Positions 63,642-64,000 of a DNA stretch of 64,000 nt are shown piece after piece; within the stretch, counting starts at the first letter, position 1, and the number at the start of each line of letters is the position of its first letter. The stretch is taken from NCBI RefSeq assembly GCF_023898315.1, contig NC_064623.1, positions 15,017,140 to 15,081,139 on the forward strand. The letters are read 5' to 3'. The position numbers and the translations under genes are program-made. Under the pieces are notes generated by a model, which had not been told where the DNA came from, ran no database searches, and was given only the letters and a program-made list of their open reading frames with translations. This DNA comes from Schistocerca nitens. Its lineage: Eukaryota; Arthropoda; Insecta; Orthoptera; Acrididae.

Positions 63642-64000
63642 TAATACACAAATTGAAAGAGCAACTGAAACAGTTTTGTTTGTATACCGGTGCACAATGG
63701 GAAGAGTATGGAATGACAAAATAGTGACTGAAAAACATGTTGAACGAGTGCGAGTCTTTCACACTTAGCCCTTGGGGGCTGAATGTTAAAGGGGCTATCT
63801 TTTTCGGTGATTAAACTGTAACTGATGTTTCTTATCTTGATGTCCTACAGCTGTGGAAGAAGTTCATCAACACATCTTCATTTGGGAGCAAGATGGTGCG
63901 CTGCCTTGTAAGGTGTCAGGCAAATCCAACACCTTCCATGAAAACCCTGACATGATAGCAAATCCGGCAATATGACACATAGCTCCGAATTGTGGTGTCA
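63642..64000. other. Intron sequence; possible LTR start at the edge
   Basis: No gene recognised. The last ten bases, tgtggtgtca (63991-64000), are the start of the solo-LTR family seen at 34221, so another LTR or full element may begin here. Ten bases are too few to be sure. Confidence 0.35.

Overview
The window looks like transposon-rich DNA from a large insect genome, most likely an orthopteran of the locust/grasshopper type. This is an inference. The repeat families, especially tRNA-headed SINEs sharing one tail and long-TIR Tc1/mariner elements, match what I remember of locust DNA, and I could not search a database. Coding segments carry eukaryotic features: a splice acceptor, poly-A-tailed retrocopies, and ankyrin and RTE/gypsy proteins. 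I see no operons, CRISPR arrays or bacterial genes.

Layout. 1-9630: a Penelope-like element (PLE) 3' end present twice (1-331 and 7768-8742) around an internally deleted gypsy LTR retrotransposon on the minus strand (gag, then directly the integrase tail; tRNA-Lys primer site at 6886-6903). The right-hand PLE copy is joined in frame to half of a mariner-like transposase. 9632-13358: a decayed jockey/I-like LINE (minus), a TTAA-flanked MITE and a (TA)39 tract. 13385-20008: a Tc1 relic, a repeat (R1) carrying a SINE, an RTE LINE with a 925-codon ORF and exact target-site duplications (TSDs), and a long-TIR transposon with one stop codon. 20009-27030: a gypsy element (plus) whose centre has been inverted between two opposed solo LTRs of another family. 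27031-33400: AT-rich DNA, an RTE fragment, a second R1 copy and a mariner-like transposon inserted in it. 33420-36461: a Tc1 relic split by a PLE 3' end (itself split by a solo LTR) and a mariner fragment. 36462-43570: a third gypsy gag (minus, tRNA-Lys primer site) broken by four insertions, some with their own nested insertions. 43570-49094: SINE, minisatellite, CR1-like LINE and a foldback element with tRNA-like arms. 49095-50504: a Tc1-like element with an intact transposase ORF. 50505-55624: PLE end, SINE, an LTR split by a mariner-like element, and an RTE fragment.

56860-62057 holds the only probable host gene: the large last exon, on the minus strand, of an ankyrin-repeat protein with about 45 ankyrin repeats. 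Most of them lie in a tandem array of about 18 units of 198 bp, ended early by a 2-bp deletion. Its upstream exons lie beyond the right edge; a dead Tc1 element (62267-63641) sits in the preceding intron.

The genes do not form a pathway. The window records successive insertions, and many can be ordered because TSDs and uninterrupted paralogues are visible. The items most worth checking are the LTR-mediated inversion, the transposase-GIY-YIG chimeric ORF, hammerhead-like folds in two PLE ends, the foldback/tRNA-like element, the SINE tail shared by different tRNA heads, and the homogenised ankyrin array with its frameshift.
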